Assembly (NCBI GenBank): GCA_964403285.1
Contig: CAYOFG010000006.1
Coordinates: 3,092 to 67,091, forward strand
DNA: 64,000 nt
From: WVXT01 sp964403285
GTDB taxonomy: Bacteria > UBA6262 > WVXT01
Direction of reading: 5' to 3'
Below the pieces are notes generated by a model that ran no database searches, was not told where the DNA came from, and saw only the letters and a list, made by a program, of their open reading frames with translations. Of this stretch, positions 36,330 through 44,493 are shown in pieces (position 1 is the first letter of the stretch; each line of letters begins with the position of its first letter). Position numbers and translations under genes: made by a program.

Positions 36330-37738
36330 AAATTTTTCCTAAAAAAGTAAAAATGCCACGTCAGAAACCCAAAGTCAGGGTGACCAATTTTGATGAGGTC
36401 GCTTTGGGCTATACAGAAAAACAGGCGCAACAGGAAGCCAGAAGATGTCTCCAGTGCAAGAAGGCTCCCTGCATCAAGGGCTGTCCAGTGGAAATCGATA
36501 TTCCCAGCTTTATTGCTAAGATTGTGGAGAAGGATTATAGAGGAGCCATCCGCAAGATTAAGGAGTCTAACCTTTTGCCAGCTATGTGTGGGAGAGTATG
36601 TCCCCAGGAAGGTCTTTGCGAGAAGGCCTGTACTTTATGTAAAAAGTACGAGCCGGTGGCCATCGGACGACTGGAGCGCTTTGCCGCTGATTGGGAAATC
36701 CGGAAGGGAAACCCGGAAAGCTCATCGCTCCCTCCTCCTACAGGAAAACGCGTGGCAGTCATTGGCTCCGGTCCTGGCAGCTTATCCTGCGCCGGCGATT
36801 TAGTCAGGTTGGGACATAAAGTGACCATTTTCGAAGCATTACATAAACCAGGTGGCGTTCTGGTCTACGGGATTCCAGAATTTCGCTTACCCAAAGCTAT
36901 TGTGGAAAGGGAAGTAGAATACATTCGCTCCTTGGGGGTAGAAGTAAAAACTGGCTATGTGATTGGCAAAATTTATACTCTCGATGAACTTTTTTCCCTG
37001 GGATATGACGCTATTTTCATTGGAATAGGCGCTGGTTTGCCCAAATTTATGAACATTCCCGGTGAAAACCTGAATGGTGTCTATTCGGCCAATGAGTTCT
37101 TGACCAGAACCAATCTGATGAAGGCATACTTATTTCCTGAGTACGATACTCCCGTAAAAATTGGGAAAAGAGTTGCAGTAATAGGAGGGGGAAATGTAGC
37201 CATGGATGCCTCTCGGGTATCCCTGAGGTTGGGAGCTCAGAAGGTTTTTGATATTTACCGTCGTTCTCCAGAAGAGATGCCCGCGCGGGCGGAAGAAGTG
37301 CAAAATGCCAGAGATGAGGGAGTAGAATTTAACTTTTTGACCAACCCCGTGCGGATTCTTGGCAATAGAGAGAATTGGGTTAATGGAATCGAATGTATAA
37401 GGATGGAACTGGGGGAGCCTGATGAGTCTGGCCGGCGCCGGCCAGTACCGATTAAGGGTTCTGAATTCACCATAAAGGTTGATATAGTAGTAATGGCTAT
37501 CGGCGCCGGCGCTAATCCTCTACTTCCTTCTGCTACCCCGGGTTTGAAATTAAACAAGTGGGGCTATATTGTTGTTGATGAAGTTAGTGGAAAGACTTCA
37601 AAAGAAGGGGTCTGGGCCGGAGGAGATATCGTTAGTGGTGCAGCCACGGTGATATCCGCTATGGCTTCTGGCAGAAGTAGTGCTAGGGCAATCCATCAAT
37701 ATCTGATAGCTTCCCATAAAATACGTGATTTTTCTTGA
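36326..37738 (+). CDS. NfnB/SudA-like (GltD-type) NADPH oxidoreductase subunit
   Basis: A 470-residue protein homologous to the glutamate synthase small subunit. The N-terminal [4Fe-4S] region has CLQCKKAPCIKGCPV near residues 40-54 and CGRVCPQEGLCEKACTLC near 88-105. FAD-binding is by VAVIGSGPGSLSCAGDL near 144, and the NADPH site VAVIGGGNVAMDASRV near 283. With the preceding subunit it forms the Nfn or Sud complex, which couples ferredoxin, NADH and NADPH by flavin-based bifurcation in characterised members. The two complexes cannot be separated by eye. The stop overlaps a promoter -35 box. Confidence 0.87.
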   Translation: MKIFPKKVKMPRQKPKVRVTNFDEVALGYTEKQAQQEARRCLQCKKAPCIKGCPVEIDIPSFIAKIVEKDYRGAIRKIKESNLLPAMCGRVCPQEGLCEKACTLCKKYEPVAIGRLERFAADWEIRKGNPESSSLPPPTGKRVAVIGSGPGSLSCAGDLVRLGHKVTIFEALHKPGGVLVYGIPEFRLPKAIVEREVEYIRSLGVEVKTGYVIGKIYTLDELFSLGYDAIFIGIGAGLPKFMNIPGENLNGVYSANEFLTRTNLMKAYLFPEYDTPVKIGKRVAVIGGGNVAMDASRVSLRLGAQKVFDIYRRSPEEMPARAEEVQNARDEGVEFNFLTNPVRILGNRENWVNGIECIRMELGEPDESGRRRPVPIKGSEFTIKVDIVVMAIGAGANPLLPSATPGLKLNKWGYIVVDEVSGKTSKEGVWAGGDIVSGAATVISAMASGRSSARAIHQYLIASHKIRDFS

Positions 37739-37763
37739 CAAACTGTCTTTTAACTTGTAGTAT
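37735..37763 (+). promoter_or_regulatory. Sigma-70-type promoter for the rpmF-fab operon
   Basis: TTGACA at 37735-37740, a 17-base spacer, then TAGTAT at 37758-37763, about 30 bases before rpmF. The -35 box overlaps the stop codon of the preceding flavoprotein gene. Confidence 0.7.
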
Positions 37764-37794
37764 AAAAATTTATTGTTTAGGATAGGAAAATATT

Positions 37795-38010
37795 ATGCCC
37801 AATCCCAAGAGAAGACATTCTGTTTCCAGAAGAGATAAACGGAGAGCCAACTGGAAACTACATATTCCCACTCTATCTGTTTGCCCAATGTGCAAGGAAT
37901 TTAAACTTCCTCATTTTGCCTGTTTCAATTGCGGTTATTATAATGAAGAAAAGATAATCGAGACAAAGAAAGAGATAGAGGAAAAAAGGAAAAGAAAAGG
38001 CAAAAGTTAA
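37795..38010 (+). CDS. rpmF: 50S ribosomal protein L32
   Basis: A 71-residue basic protein beginning MPNPKRRHSVSRRDKRRANW, with a zinc ribbon CPMCKEF...CFNCGYYN near residues 31-50. The position directly before plsX is the classical bacterial order, which links ribosome and lipid synthesis. The C-terminal charged tail (KKEIEEKRKRKGKS) is slightly longer than usual. It starts at ATG behind GGATAGG and has its own promoter upstream. Confidence 0.95.
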   Translation: MPNPKRRHSVSRRDKRRANWKLHIPTLSVCPMCKEFKLPHFACFNCGYYNEEKIIETKKEIEEKRKRKGKS

Positions 38011-38026
38011 CAGGGGGATCTTTTTC

Positions 38027-39007
38027 ATGCGAATTGCTGTAGATGCTATGGGTGGCGACTATGCTCCCAGCGTAGTGGTGGAAGGAGCAGTTCGAGCTGC
38101 CAAAAAAATCCCTTACGAAATAATTTTGGTAGGGGATGAAACCCGGTTAATAAAGGAGATAAAAAAATATCGAAGTTCACCTCTATCCCTTTCCATTCAC
38201 CACTGTTCAGAGGTCATTGGCATGGATGAGTCTCCTGCGATAGCTTGTCGCCAAAAGAAAGATTCCTCCGTCATGGTTGCTACCCGATTAGTCAAAGAAG
38301 GCATGGCTGAGGCCATGGTTTCTGCAGGAAATTCGGGGGCAGTCATGGCCTCAGCATTGATGGTTTTGGGGAGATTGCCGAAAGTTGATCGGCCGGCTAT
38401 AGCTGTATTAATACCTACTCTAAAAGGTGCGGTCGTTCTTCTCGACGTTGGTGCAAATGTCAACTCTACGGCAAGAGATTTGCTCCAGTTCGCTGTAATG
38501 GGTAATATCTATATGAAGACAATTATGAATAAAGAATCTCCCCGCATCGGGTTGTTGAGTATCGGGGCGGAAGAGGTCAAGGGGGACGAGGTGACTGTGG
38601 AAACTCATCGTCTCCTGCGCCAATGTGGATTGAATTTTGTAGGCAATATAGAAGGCAGAGATATTGTGAAAGGAAAAGCCGACGTAATCGTTTGTGATGG
38701 ATTTGTAGGCAATGTTCTACTGAAATTTAGTGAGGGTATAGCTGAAGAATTTATTAGTCTATTTAGAGATGAAATTCTCAAACATCCTTTCCGAAAAATG
38801 GCACTTATATTGTTAAGAGGCGCTTTTAAGGATATCAAAAAGAAAGTCGATTATGCTGAATATGGCGGAGCTCCCCTTTTGGGCGTGGATGGCTGTTCCA
38901 TTATTTGCCATGGCAGTTCCAGCGCTAAGGCAATTTCCAATGCTATCCGTGTAGCAGGGGAGTTTGTGGAAAAGAGGATTAATCAACAAATAAAAGAAAG
39001 TTTATAG
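38027..39007 (+). CDS. plsX: Phosphate acyltransferase PlsX
   Basis: A 326-residue protein with the diagnostic start MRIAVDAMGGDYAP, SAGNSGAVMASAL near residue 100, LLDVGANVNS near 141 and YAEYGGAPLLGVDG near 277. It makes acyl-phosphate from acyl-ACP for the PlsY route of phosphatidic acid synthesis, at the inner face of the membrane. It is in operon with rpmF and fabH and of typical length. Confidence 0.95.
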   Translation: MRIAVDAMGGDYAPSVVVEGAVRAAKKIPYEIILVGDETRLIKEIKKYRSSPLSLSIHHCSEVIGMDESPAIACRQKKDSSVMVATRLVKEGMAEAMVSAGNSGAVMASALMVLGRLPKVDRPAIAVLIPTLKGAVVLLDVGANVNSTARDLLQFAVMGNIYMKTIMNKESPRIGLLSIGAEEVKGDEVTVETHRLLRQCGLNFVGNIEGRDIVKGKADVIVCDGFVGNVLLKFSEGIAEEFISLFRDEILKHPFRKMALILLRGAFKDIKKKVDYAEYGGAPLLGVDGCSIICHGSSSAKAISNAIRVAGEFVEKRINQQIKESL

Positions 39008-39020
39008 GAGTAAAAAAACA

Positions 39021-39998
39021 GTGGGTATTCGCATAGTGGGAACTGGGTCCTATATGCCAGAGAAAGTCTTAACCAATAAGGATCTGGAGAAAATAGTCGA
39101 TACATCGGACGAGTGGATTGTAAGTCGTACGGGAATCAAAGAGAGAAGGATATGTTCCGATAAGGAGGCTGCTTCTGACCTGGGGATTAAAGCTGCCCGG
39201 AGAGCACTGAAAGATGCTAATGTAAAAGTTGAAGATATCGATTTAGTTATTGTGGCAACGATTACTCCCGATATGTTCTTTCCGGCAACATCTTGTATAA
39301 TACAGACTAAGTTAGGGATAAAAAATGCTGCTGTTTTTGATTTAAATGCTGCCTGCGCTGGCTTTATTTACTCTCTTTCTACCGCGCAGCAATTTTTACA
39401 GACTGGAACATATAAAACAGCGTTAGTCATTGCCACGGAGACTCTTTCTAAAATTACTGACTGGGAGGATAGGAATACCTGTGTGCTTCTGGGTGATGGT
39501 GCGGGAGCAGCAGTTTTGAAAAAGGAGAAAGGCGATTCAGGAATTCTCTCTTGTTATTTAGACGCAGATGGTCGGTATGGAGATTTGTTGAATATGCCAG
39601 CAGGGGGCTCGAGAATCCCGGCAACTGTAGAAACAGTCAAGAACAGGCTCCATTACCTGAAGATGAAGGGAAATGAGACTTTCAGAATTGCCATACCGGA
39701 AATGACAAAATCTGTCAAACGAGGGTTGGAAGAATGTGGACTTAAGATAGAGGACATAGCTCTGTTGATACCACATCAGGCAAATATCAGGATAATTAAT
39801 GCACTGGCAAAGAGATTATCTCTACCTATAGAGAAGGTTTTCATAAATATTGACAGATGTGCCAATACTTCAGCAGCCACTGTGGCTATTGCTCTGGATG
39901 AGGCGAATCACCAGGGCATAATTAAAAAAGGAGATATTATAGAACTGGTTGCCTTTGGTGCTGGATTCACCTGGGGTTCCTGTGTGATTAAATGGTAA
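39021..39998 (+). CDS. fabH: Beta-ketoacyl-ACP synthase III
   Basis: A 325-residue thiolase-fold enzyme. The catalytic triad is visible: Cys112 in NAACAGFIYSLS, His in LLIPHQANIRI near 252, and Asn in CANTSAATVAIAL near 282. It condenses acetyl-CoA with malonyl-ACP to start fatty-acid synthesis. The start is GTG 39021 after a TAGGAG site. Its end overlaps fabD by seven bases. Confidence 0.95.
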   Translation: MGIRIVGTGSYMPEKVLTNKDLEKIVDTSDEWIVSRTGIKERRICSDKEAASDLGIKAARRALKDANVKVEDIDLVIVATITPDMFFPATSCIIQTKLGIKNAAVFDLNAACAGFIYSLSTAQQFLQTGTYKTALVIATETLSKITDWEDRNTCVLLGDGAGAAVLKKEKGDSGILSCYLDADGRYGDLLNMPAGGSRIPATVETVKNRLHYLKMKGNETFRIAIPEMTKSVKRGLEECGLKIEDIALLIPHQANIRIINALAKRLSLPIEKVFINIDRCANTSAATVAIALDEANHQGIIKKGDIIELVAFGAGFTWGSCVIKW

Positions 39999-40999
39999 AA
40001 GTTGCTTTTCTCTTCCCTGGTCAGGGTTCACAATACGTGGGTATGGGAAGAGAATTCTACGAAAAGTATGAGCCGGCGAGGAAGATTATTGACCGGGCGA
40101 ATGATATTTTAGGTTACGACCTCAGAAGAAAGATTTTTTATGGCCCTGAGGAGGAGTTACAACAAACTTCAATTACTCAACCCGCGGTCTTTACTGTAAG
40201 TGTTGCTTGTTTAGAAGTTCTCCAGAGGCCCGAAAGTTACTCTTCTAAAGAAATCTTAAGACCTCAAATTGTAGCTGGCCATAGTCTGGGAGAATATACT
40301 GCTTTAGTTGCTGCAGGGGTTTTCGATTTTTCTCAAGCCTTATCAATAGTGCAAAAAAGAGCGGAATTTATTCACCAGGCTTCCCGGGAGAAGCCTGGAA
40401 CTATGGCAGCAATTATAGGACTGGAAAGAGAGAAATTAGAAGAAGTTATTGACGAGATTAGAGGAGAGGAAGTACTGGAAGCTGTAAATTTCAATTCTCC
40501 TCAGCAGATAGTTATTGCAGGAGAATTGAAAGCGATTGAGAGAGCTGTGGAAGAAGCCAAAGCAAAGGGAGCAAAGAGGGCTATTATTCTAAAAGTTAGC
40601 GGAGCTTTCCACTCCCGGTTAATGGCTCAAGCGGGAAGGAATCTGGCTAGAGAGTTGGAGAATTATGAGTTGAAAGACCCGGTTATTCCCGTGGTGACGA
40701 ACTACAATGCGAAACCGGCAAGTTCCCGGGAAGAAATCAGAAAAGCACTTGTTACACAAATAGATAGTCCTGTATTATGGGAAGACAGCATAAAAGAGAT
40801 GCTTCAAAGAGGTGTGGAGATTTTTGTCGAAGTGGGGCCCGGGAAAGTGTTGACAGGACTTCTAAGTAGAATAACTAAAGAGGCTTCTGGATTAAATGTG
40901 GAAGACGAAAAAAGTCTCCAGGAAACCCTTAAGAAGCTGGAAAGATTTGGAGTCCTCCCGAAAGGGAGGAGTTTATTCACTCCAGAATTTTTGGAGTAG
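39992..40999 (+). CDS. fabD: Malonyl-CoA:ACP transacylase with repeat-encoded C-terminus
   Basis: A 335-residue protein with FPGQGSQYVGMGR at the start, nucleophile Ser98 in GHSLGEYTAL, and the catalytic His in SGAFHSRLM near 209. It loads malonate onto ACP. It is longer than typical FabD (about 310 residues): the natural end is near LQETLKKLE. The last about 17 residues (FGVLPKGRSLFTPEFLE) are read from a palindromic repeat whose GGAGTAG arm gives the TAG stop. The tail is probably neutral. Confidence 0.93.
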   Translation: MVKVAFLFPGQGSQYVGMGREFYEKYEPARKIIDRANDILGYDLRRKIFYGPEEELQQTSITQPAVFTVSVACLEVLQRPESYSSKEILRPQIVAGHSLGEYTALVAAGVFDFSQALSIVQKRAEFIHQASREKPGTMAAIIGLEREKLEEVIDEIRGEEVLEAVNFNSPQQIVIAGELKAIERAVEEAKAKGAKRAIILKVSGAFHSRLMAQAGRNLARELENYELKDPVIPVVTNYNAKPASSREEIRKALVTQIDSPVLWEDSIKEMLQRGVEIFVEVGPGKVLTGLLSRITKEASGLNVEDEKSLQETLKKLERFGVLPKGRSLFTPEFLE

Positions 41000-41045
41000 C
41001 GAAACTTGTTTCGCGTTAATAACGCAGAGCAAGCTCTGCTACTCC
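40949..41045. repeat. Nested palindromic cluster, GGAGTAGC/GCTACTCC family
   Basis: The first unit is GGAGT-CCTCCC-GAAA-GGGAGG...CACTCC (40949-40983). The second has outer arms GGAGTAGC (40993-41000) and GCTACTCC (41038-41045), which enclose hairpins GCGAAAC/GTTTCGC (40999-41014), a small GTTA/TAAC hairpin, and GCAGAGC/GCTCTGC (41024-41039). The folded form would be a cloverleaf. Confidence 0.88.
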
Positions 41046-41090
41046 ATATTATAAACTATCTTTTAATTAATTATATGGGGGGGATCGGTC

Positions 41091-41831
41091 TTGGATTTAA
41101 AAGGTAAGGTGGCGATTGTAACTGGAGGGGCGCAGGGGATTGGAAAGTCTATTGCTACCAGGTTGGCTCAAGCGGGAGCAAATGTGGTTATCGCCGATGT
41201 TATGGAGGAAGTGGCTAAATCTACTGCCCAGGAGATTTCGCAAAAAGGAAATGAAGCTATCTCCATTAGGGTAGATGTCTCCAGTCTTTCTTCGGTGGAA
41301 GGAATGGTGAAAAAAACTCTTGACAAATTTGGCAGAATTGATATATTAGTCAACAACGCTGGAATAACTCGAGATGGACTGGTGATGCGCATGAAAGAAG
41401 AGGATTGGGACCTAGTTTTGGATATTAACCTCAAGGGCGCATTTAATTGCATTAAGACAGTTTCCCCCGTTATGATGAAGCAAAAGTCGGGAAAGATTGT
41501 TAATATTGCTTCAATCGTGGGGATAATTGGTAACATTGGTCAAGCCAACTACTCAGCATCTAAGGCAGGGCTGATAGCTTTGACCAAGACCTGTGCCAGG
41601 GAACTCGCCAGTCGCCGAATAAATGTTAATGCTGTGGCGCCGGGTTTTATTCAGACGAGTATGACCGAGCGATTACCCGCACAGGTAAGGGAGAAGTTAT
41701 CGTCTCAAATTCCTTTGGGTGAGATAGGAAAGCCCGAAGATGTGGCTAGTGCAGTCCTATTTTTGGTATCTGAGGAAGCTAGTTATATTACTGGAGAAGT
41801 AATTAAAGTAGACGGTGGCATGGCTATGTAG
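41091..41831 (+). CDS. fabG: 3-oxoacyl-ACP reductase
   Basis: A 246-residue classical SDR with VTGGAQGIGKSIA near residues 10-22, NNAGITRDGLVMRM near 87, the catalytic Ser in IASIVG near 140 and YSASK near 153, and VAPGFIQTSMT near 183. It reduces 3-oxoacyl-ACP with NADPH. It starts at TTG 41091 behind a GGGGGGGAT stretch. Repeat DNA separates it from fabD, but the synteny of the fab operon is kept. Confidence 0.94.
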   Translation: MDLKGKVAIVTGGAQGIGKSIATRLAQAGANVVIADVMEEVAKSTAQEISQKGNEAISIRVDVSSLSSVEGMVKKTLDKFGRIDILVNNAGITRDGLVMRMKEEDWDLVLDINLKGAFNCIKTVSPVMMKQKSGKIVNIASIVGIIGNIGQANYSASKAGLIALTKTCARELASRRINVNAVAPGFIQTSMTERLPAQVREKLSSQIPLGEIGKPEDVASAVLFLVSEEASYITGEVIKVDGGMAM

Positions 41832-41843
41832 GACTCTTAAAAC

Positions 41844-41897
41844 GTGTAACCTTTTAACTTGTAGGTCCCGATTCATCGGGACATTATTTGGTTACAC
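41844..41897. repeat. Nested palindrome between fabG and acpP
   Basis: Outer arms GTGTAACC (41844-41851) and GGTTACAC (41890-41897) surround a perfect inner hairpin GTCCCGAT-TC-ATCGGGAC (41865-41882). It has the same hairpin-in-a-stem plan as the other repeats, with a different outer arm. It ends 26 bases before acpP and could affect the leader. Confidence 0.8.
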
Positions 41898-41923
41898 AAT
41901 TCTTTTGTGGAGGTGAAAAGAGA

Positions 41924-42157
41924 ATGGCAATAGCCGAAAGGGTAAAAGAAATCATTGTTGAACAACTTGGGGTAGATCCGGAAGAGGTGACTATGGAGGC
42001 TTCATTCGTTAATGATTTGGGGGCGGATTCTTTGGATACTGTTGAGCTTGTTATGGCACTGGAAGAAGAATTTAATATTGAAATCCCGGACGAGGAAGCA
42101 GAGAAATTAGATACAGTTGGTAAAGCGATCGACTACATTAATAAACATAAAGCTTAA
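41924..42157 (+). CDS. acpP: Acyl carrier protein
   Basis: A 77-residue acidic protein with the phosphopantetheine-attachment Ser36 in GADSLDTVELVMALEE. It carries acyl chains for the Fab enzymes around it. ATG 41924 is fixed by GGAGGTG about 11 bases upstream; an in-frame GTG 36 bases earlier would add a non-family peptide translated from the repeat end. Length is typical. Confidence 0.96.
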   Translation: MAIAERVKEIIVEQLGVDPEEVTMEASFVNDLGADSLDTVELVMALEEEFNIEIPDEEAEKLDTVGKAIDYINKHKA

Positions 42158-42177
42158 GCCTAAACTAACAAGAAGAG

Positions 42178-42232
42178 AACCGCTACACAGCAGGAATTTT
42201 TGGCATGGTAGCGGTTTTGTATTTATTTTTTC
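42178..42232 (+). terminator. Possible intrinsic terminator after acpP
   Basis: AACCGCTAC (42178-42186) pairs with GTAGCGGTT (42208-42216), followed by TTGTATTTATTTTTT. The 21-base loop is long and fabF continues the operon 26 bases on, so it may attenuate instead of ending transcription and could keep ACP expression higher than that of fabF. Confidence 0.6.
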
Positions 42233-42257
42233 TTCTGATTGAATTTTTGGAGGGGGA

Positions 42258-43505
42258 ATGGACCGCAGAGTAGTGATCACAGGGTACGGAGTCGTTTCGC
42301 CAATCGGAATCGGAATAGGTGACTTCTGGAACTCACTAGTGAGCGGTAAATCGGGCATAAGTAGAGTCACGTCTTTTGATGCTTCACAATTCTCAAGCCA
42401 GATCTGCGCTGAAGTAAAGGATTTCCAGCCAGAAAGATATATTGATAAGAAGAAAATTAGAAAGATGGATCGTTTCAGTCAACTTGCGTTTGCTGCTGCC
42501 AAGATGGCCATAGAGGACGCAAAGCTCGATATGGAGAAGGAAGATCCTTTTCGAGTAGGAGTCATCGTGGGTTCTGGCATAGGAGGATTATCCACTGTTG
42601 CTGCGGAACACAGGGTATTATTAGAGAAGGGACCTCGTCGGGTAAGTCCTTTTATGATTCCCATGCTAATCACCAATATTGCTGCCGGAGAGATTGCCAT
42701 TGCTTACACTATCCAGGGGCCAAATTATTCATTATCCAGCGCCTGCGCTACCAGTAGCCACACCGTAGGAGATGCTCTACGCCTCATCCGTTATGGGGAT
42801 GCAGATGTAATTATTGCCGGTGGTTCAGAAGCGGCAGTTACTCCTTTGGGCCTTGCTGGCTTCTGCTCAGCCAAAGCGTTGTCTACTCGAAACGACGACC
42901 CCGAACATGCCAGTCGACCTTTCGACAAGGAAAGAGATGGTTTTGTGATGGGGGAAGGAGCGGGAATTGTGATTCTGGAGGCTTTAGAACATGCCCTTTC
43001 CCGGGGAGCTCTCATTCGCGCGGAATTGATTGGTTATGGAGCTACAGATGATGCTTACCATATTACTGCTCCCTCTCCTGACGGGGAGAGTGCTGCACGG
43101 GCTATGTCTAATGCCTTAGCCGATGGCGGTGTAAAACATGAAGAAGTTGATTACATAAATGCTCACGGCACTTCCACTCCTTTAAACGATAAGATAGAAA
43201 CTCTGGCGATAAAAAAAGTTTTTGGAGACTACGCCTACAAGATTCCCATTTCATCGAATAAGTCTATGATCGGGCACCTCCTGGGAGCGGCAGGAGTGGT
43301 AGAGTTGATCGCCACAATTCTCAGCATGGAGAAAGAGACGGTCCCGCCAACGATAAACTATGAATTTCCTGATCCCGAATGTGACCTGGACTATGTCCCC
43401 AATAAAGCCCGCCCCAAAAAAATCAATATAGCCCTTTCCAACTCTTTAGGTTTTGGTGGCCATAATGCTACCTTGGTAGTAAGAAAATATATACCAGAAA
43501 AATAA
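42258..43505 (+). CDS. fabF: Beta-ketoacyl-ACP synthase II
   Basis: A 415-residue condensing enzyme with Cys163 in SSACATSSHTVG, His in NAHGTSTPLND near 304 and SNKSMIGHLLGAAG near 333-346. It elongates acyl-ACP with malonyl-ACP. GGAGGGGG precedes the ATG. It follows acpP as in most bacteria. Confidence 0.95.
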   Translation: MDRRVVITGYGVVSPIGIGIGDFWNSLVSGKSGISRVTSFDASQFSSQICAEVKDFQPERYIDKKKIRKMDRFSQLAFAAAKMAIEDAKLDMEKEDPFRVGVIVGSGIGGLSTVAAEHRVLLEKGPRRVSPFMIPMLITNIAAGEIAIAYTIQGPNYSLSSACATSSHTVGDALRLIRYGDADVIIAGGSEAAVTPLGLAGFCSAKALSTRNDDPEHASRPFDKERDGFVMGEGAGIVILEALEHALSRGALIRAELIGYGATDDAYHITAPSPDGESAARAMSNALADGGVKHEEVDYINAHGTSTPLNDKIETLAIKKVFGDYAYKIPISSNKSMIGHLLGAAGVVELIATILSMEKETVPPTINYEFPDPECDLDYVPNKARPKKINIALSNSLGFGGHNATLVVRKYIPEK

Positions 43506-43537
43506 TGTATACTACCATTCCTATACCCCCATTAACT

Positions 43538-43616
43538 GGAGTCCTCCCGAAAGGGAGGATTCCTTCCGAAAGGAAGGGCTGGTGAAACGACACCTCCGAT
43601 GAAATCGGAGGAATCC
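43538..43616. repeat. Nested palindromic cluster between fabF and rnc
   Basis: The hairpin CCTCCC-GAAA-GGGAGG (43543-43558) is followed by outer arms GGATTCC (43557-43563) and GGAATCC (43610-43616). These enclose CCTTCC-GAAA-GGAAGG (43562-43577) and CCTCCGAT-GAA-ATCGGAGG (43593-43611). The hairpin-pair-in-a-stem plan recurs with a new outer arm. Confidence 0.85.
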
Positions 43617-43639
43617 AAACGAGAAGGACAATTTTTAAT

Positions 43640-44326
43640 ATGGACTTCAAAAATCTTGAAAAAAAGTTAAAGATAAATTTTAAAAATAAAGAACTGTTAC
43701 AGCAGGGTTTAACACATAAATCTTACGCGCATATGTGCGGTATAAAAGAAGATAATGAGCGACTCGAATTTCTGGGAGACAGTGTGTTGAATTTAGTGAT
43801 ATCAGAGTACCTTTATGAGCGGTATCCAGCGTACGACGAAGGGAAATTGACTAAGCTGAAATCGAGTCTGGTAAACCGGAAATCTCTTCTGCTCTGGGCG
43901 AAAAAATTATCCCTGGGAGACTATCTTCTAATAAGTGAAGAGGAAGAGGCAGCAGGCGGTCGCCAGAGGGCTTCTCTATTAAGTAATGCTTTGGAAGCCC
44001 TAATTGGTGCAATTTACCAGGACCAGGACTGGGATAAGGCAAAGAAGTTTGTTCTGGGGCAGATTTCCACGCTTAAGGGCGTAAGGAAGGTGGATTATAA
44101 GAGCCGTCTTCAGGAGTTGATTCAAAAGAGATACAAGATGTTGCCAGAATATAGTGTGAAGACAGAATCGGGTCCAGCACACAAGAAACTTTTTGAAATT
44201 GAAGTGAAAGTGAAAAGCAAAATTTTCGGCCATGGCACGGGATGGAGCAAAAAAACAGCCGAGCAAGAAGCAGCTAAAAAAGCACTGAAGAAGATTAAAA
44301 CCAAGAAACAAACCAAGACACAATGA
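43640..44326 (+). CDS. rnc: Ribonuclease III
   Basis: A 228-residue protein with the RNase III signature NERLEFLGDSVLNLVISEYLY near residues 37-57, which holds the metal-binding acidic residues, and a C-terminal double-stranded-RNA-binding domain ending WSKKTAEQEAAKKALKKI. It processes rRNA precursors and structured RNAs. Transcripts from the long hairpin repeats of this genome would be natural substrates, which is an inference. It lies after fabF, the usual place. Confidence 0.94.
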   Translation: MDFKNLEKKLKINFKNKELLQQGLTHKSYAHMCGIKEDNERLEFLGDSVLNLVISEYLYERYPAYDEGKLTKLKSSLVNRKSLLLWAKKLSLGDYLLISEEEEAAGGRQRASLLSNALEALIGAIYQDQDWDKAKKFVLGQISTLKGVRKVDYKSRLQELIQKRYKMLPEYSVKTESGPAHKKLFEIEVKVKSKIFGHGTGWSKKTAEQEAAKKALKKIKTKKQTKTQ

Positions 44327-44342
44327 ACAGTTTTCAGGCTGT

Positions 44343-44475
44343 GGAGTAGCAGATAATTGGAGTAGCACCGCTTGCGGTGCGTTATCGCGAAACAAGTTTC
44401 GCTACTCCAAAAGACTCTGGAGTAGCAGAGCTTGCTCTGCGTCAACTAATCGCTCCGATGAATCGGAGCTACTCC
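44343..44475. repeat. Array of three GGAGTAGC/GCTACTCC units
   Basis: A truncated left arm (44343-44350) comes first. Unit two, 44359-44408, has inner hairpins GCACCGC-TT-GCGGTGC and GCGAAAC-AA-GTTTCGC. Unit three, 44419-44475, has GCAGAGC-TT-GCTCTGC and GCTCCGAT-GA-ATCGGAGC. The outer arms are identical while the inner hairpins differ. Confidence 0.9.
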
Positions 44476-44493
44476 AATTTTTTGGAGGGTGAT

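Noticed and set aside
40993..41045. A tRNA-like gene, because the repeat folds as a cloverleaf
   Set aside because: The hairpins have two-base loops, there is no anticodon or T-loop consensus, and it belongs to a repeat family with variable arms.
44343..44475. Rho-independent terminator for rnc
   Set aside because: The stems are strong but no T-run follows any of them, and the same palindromes occur inside operons.
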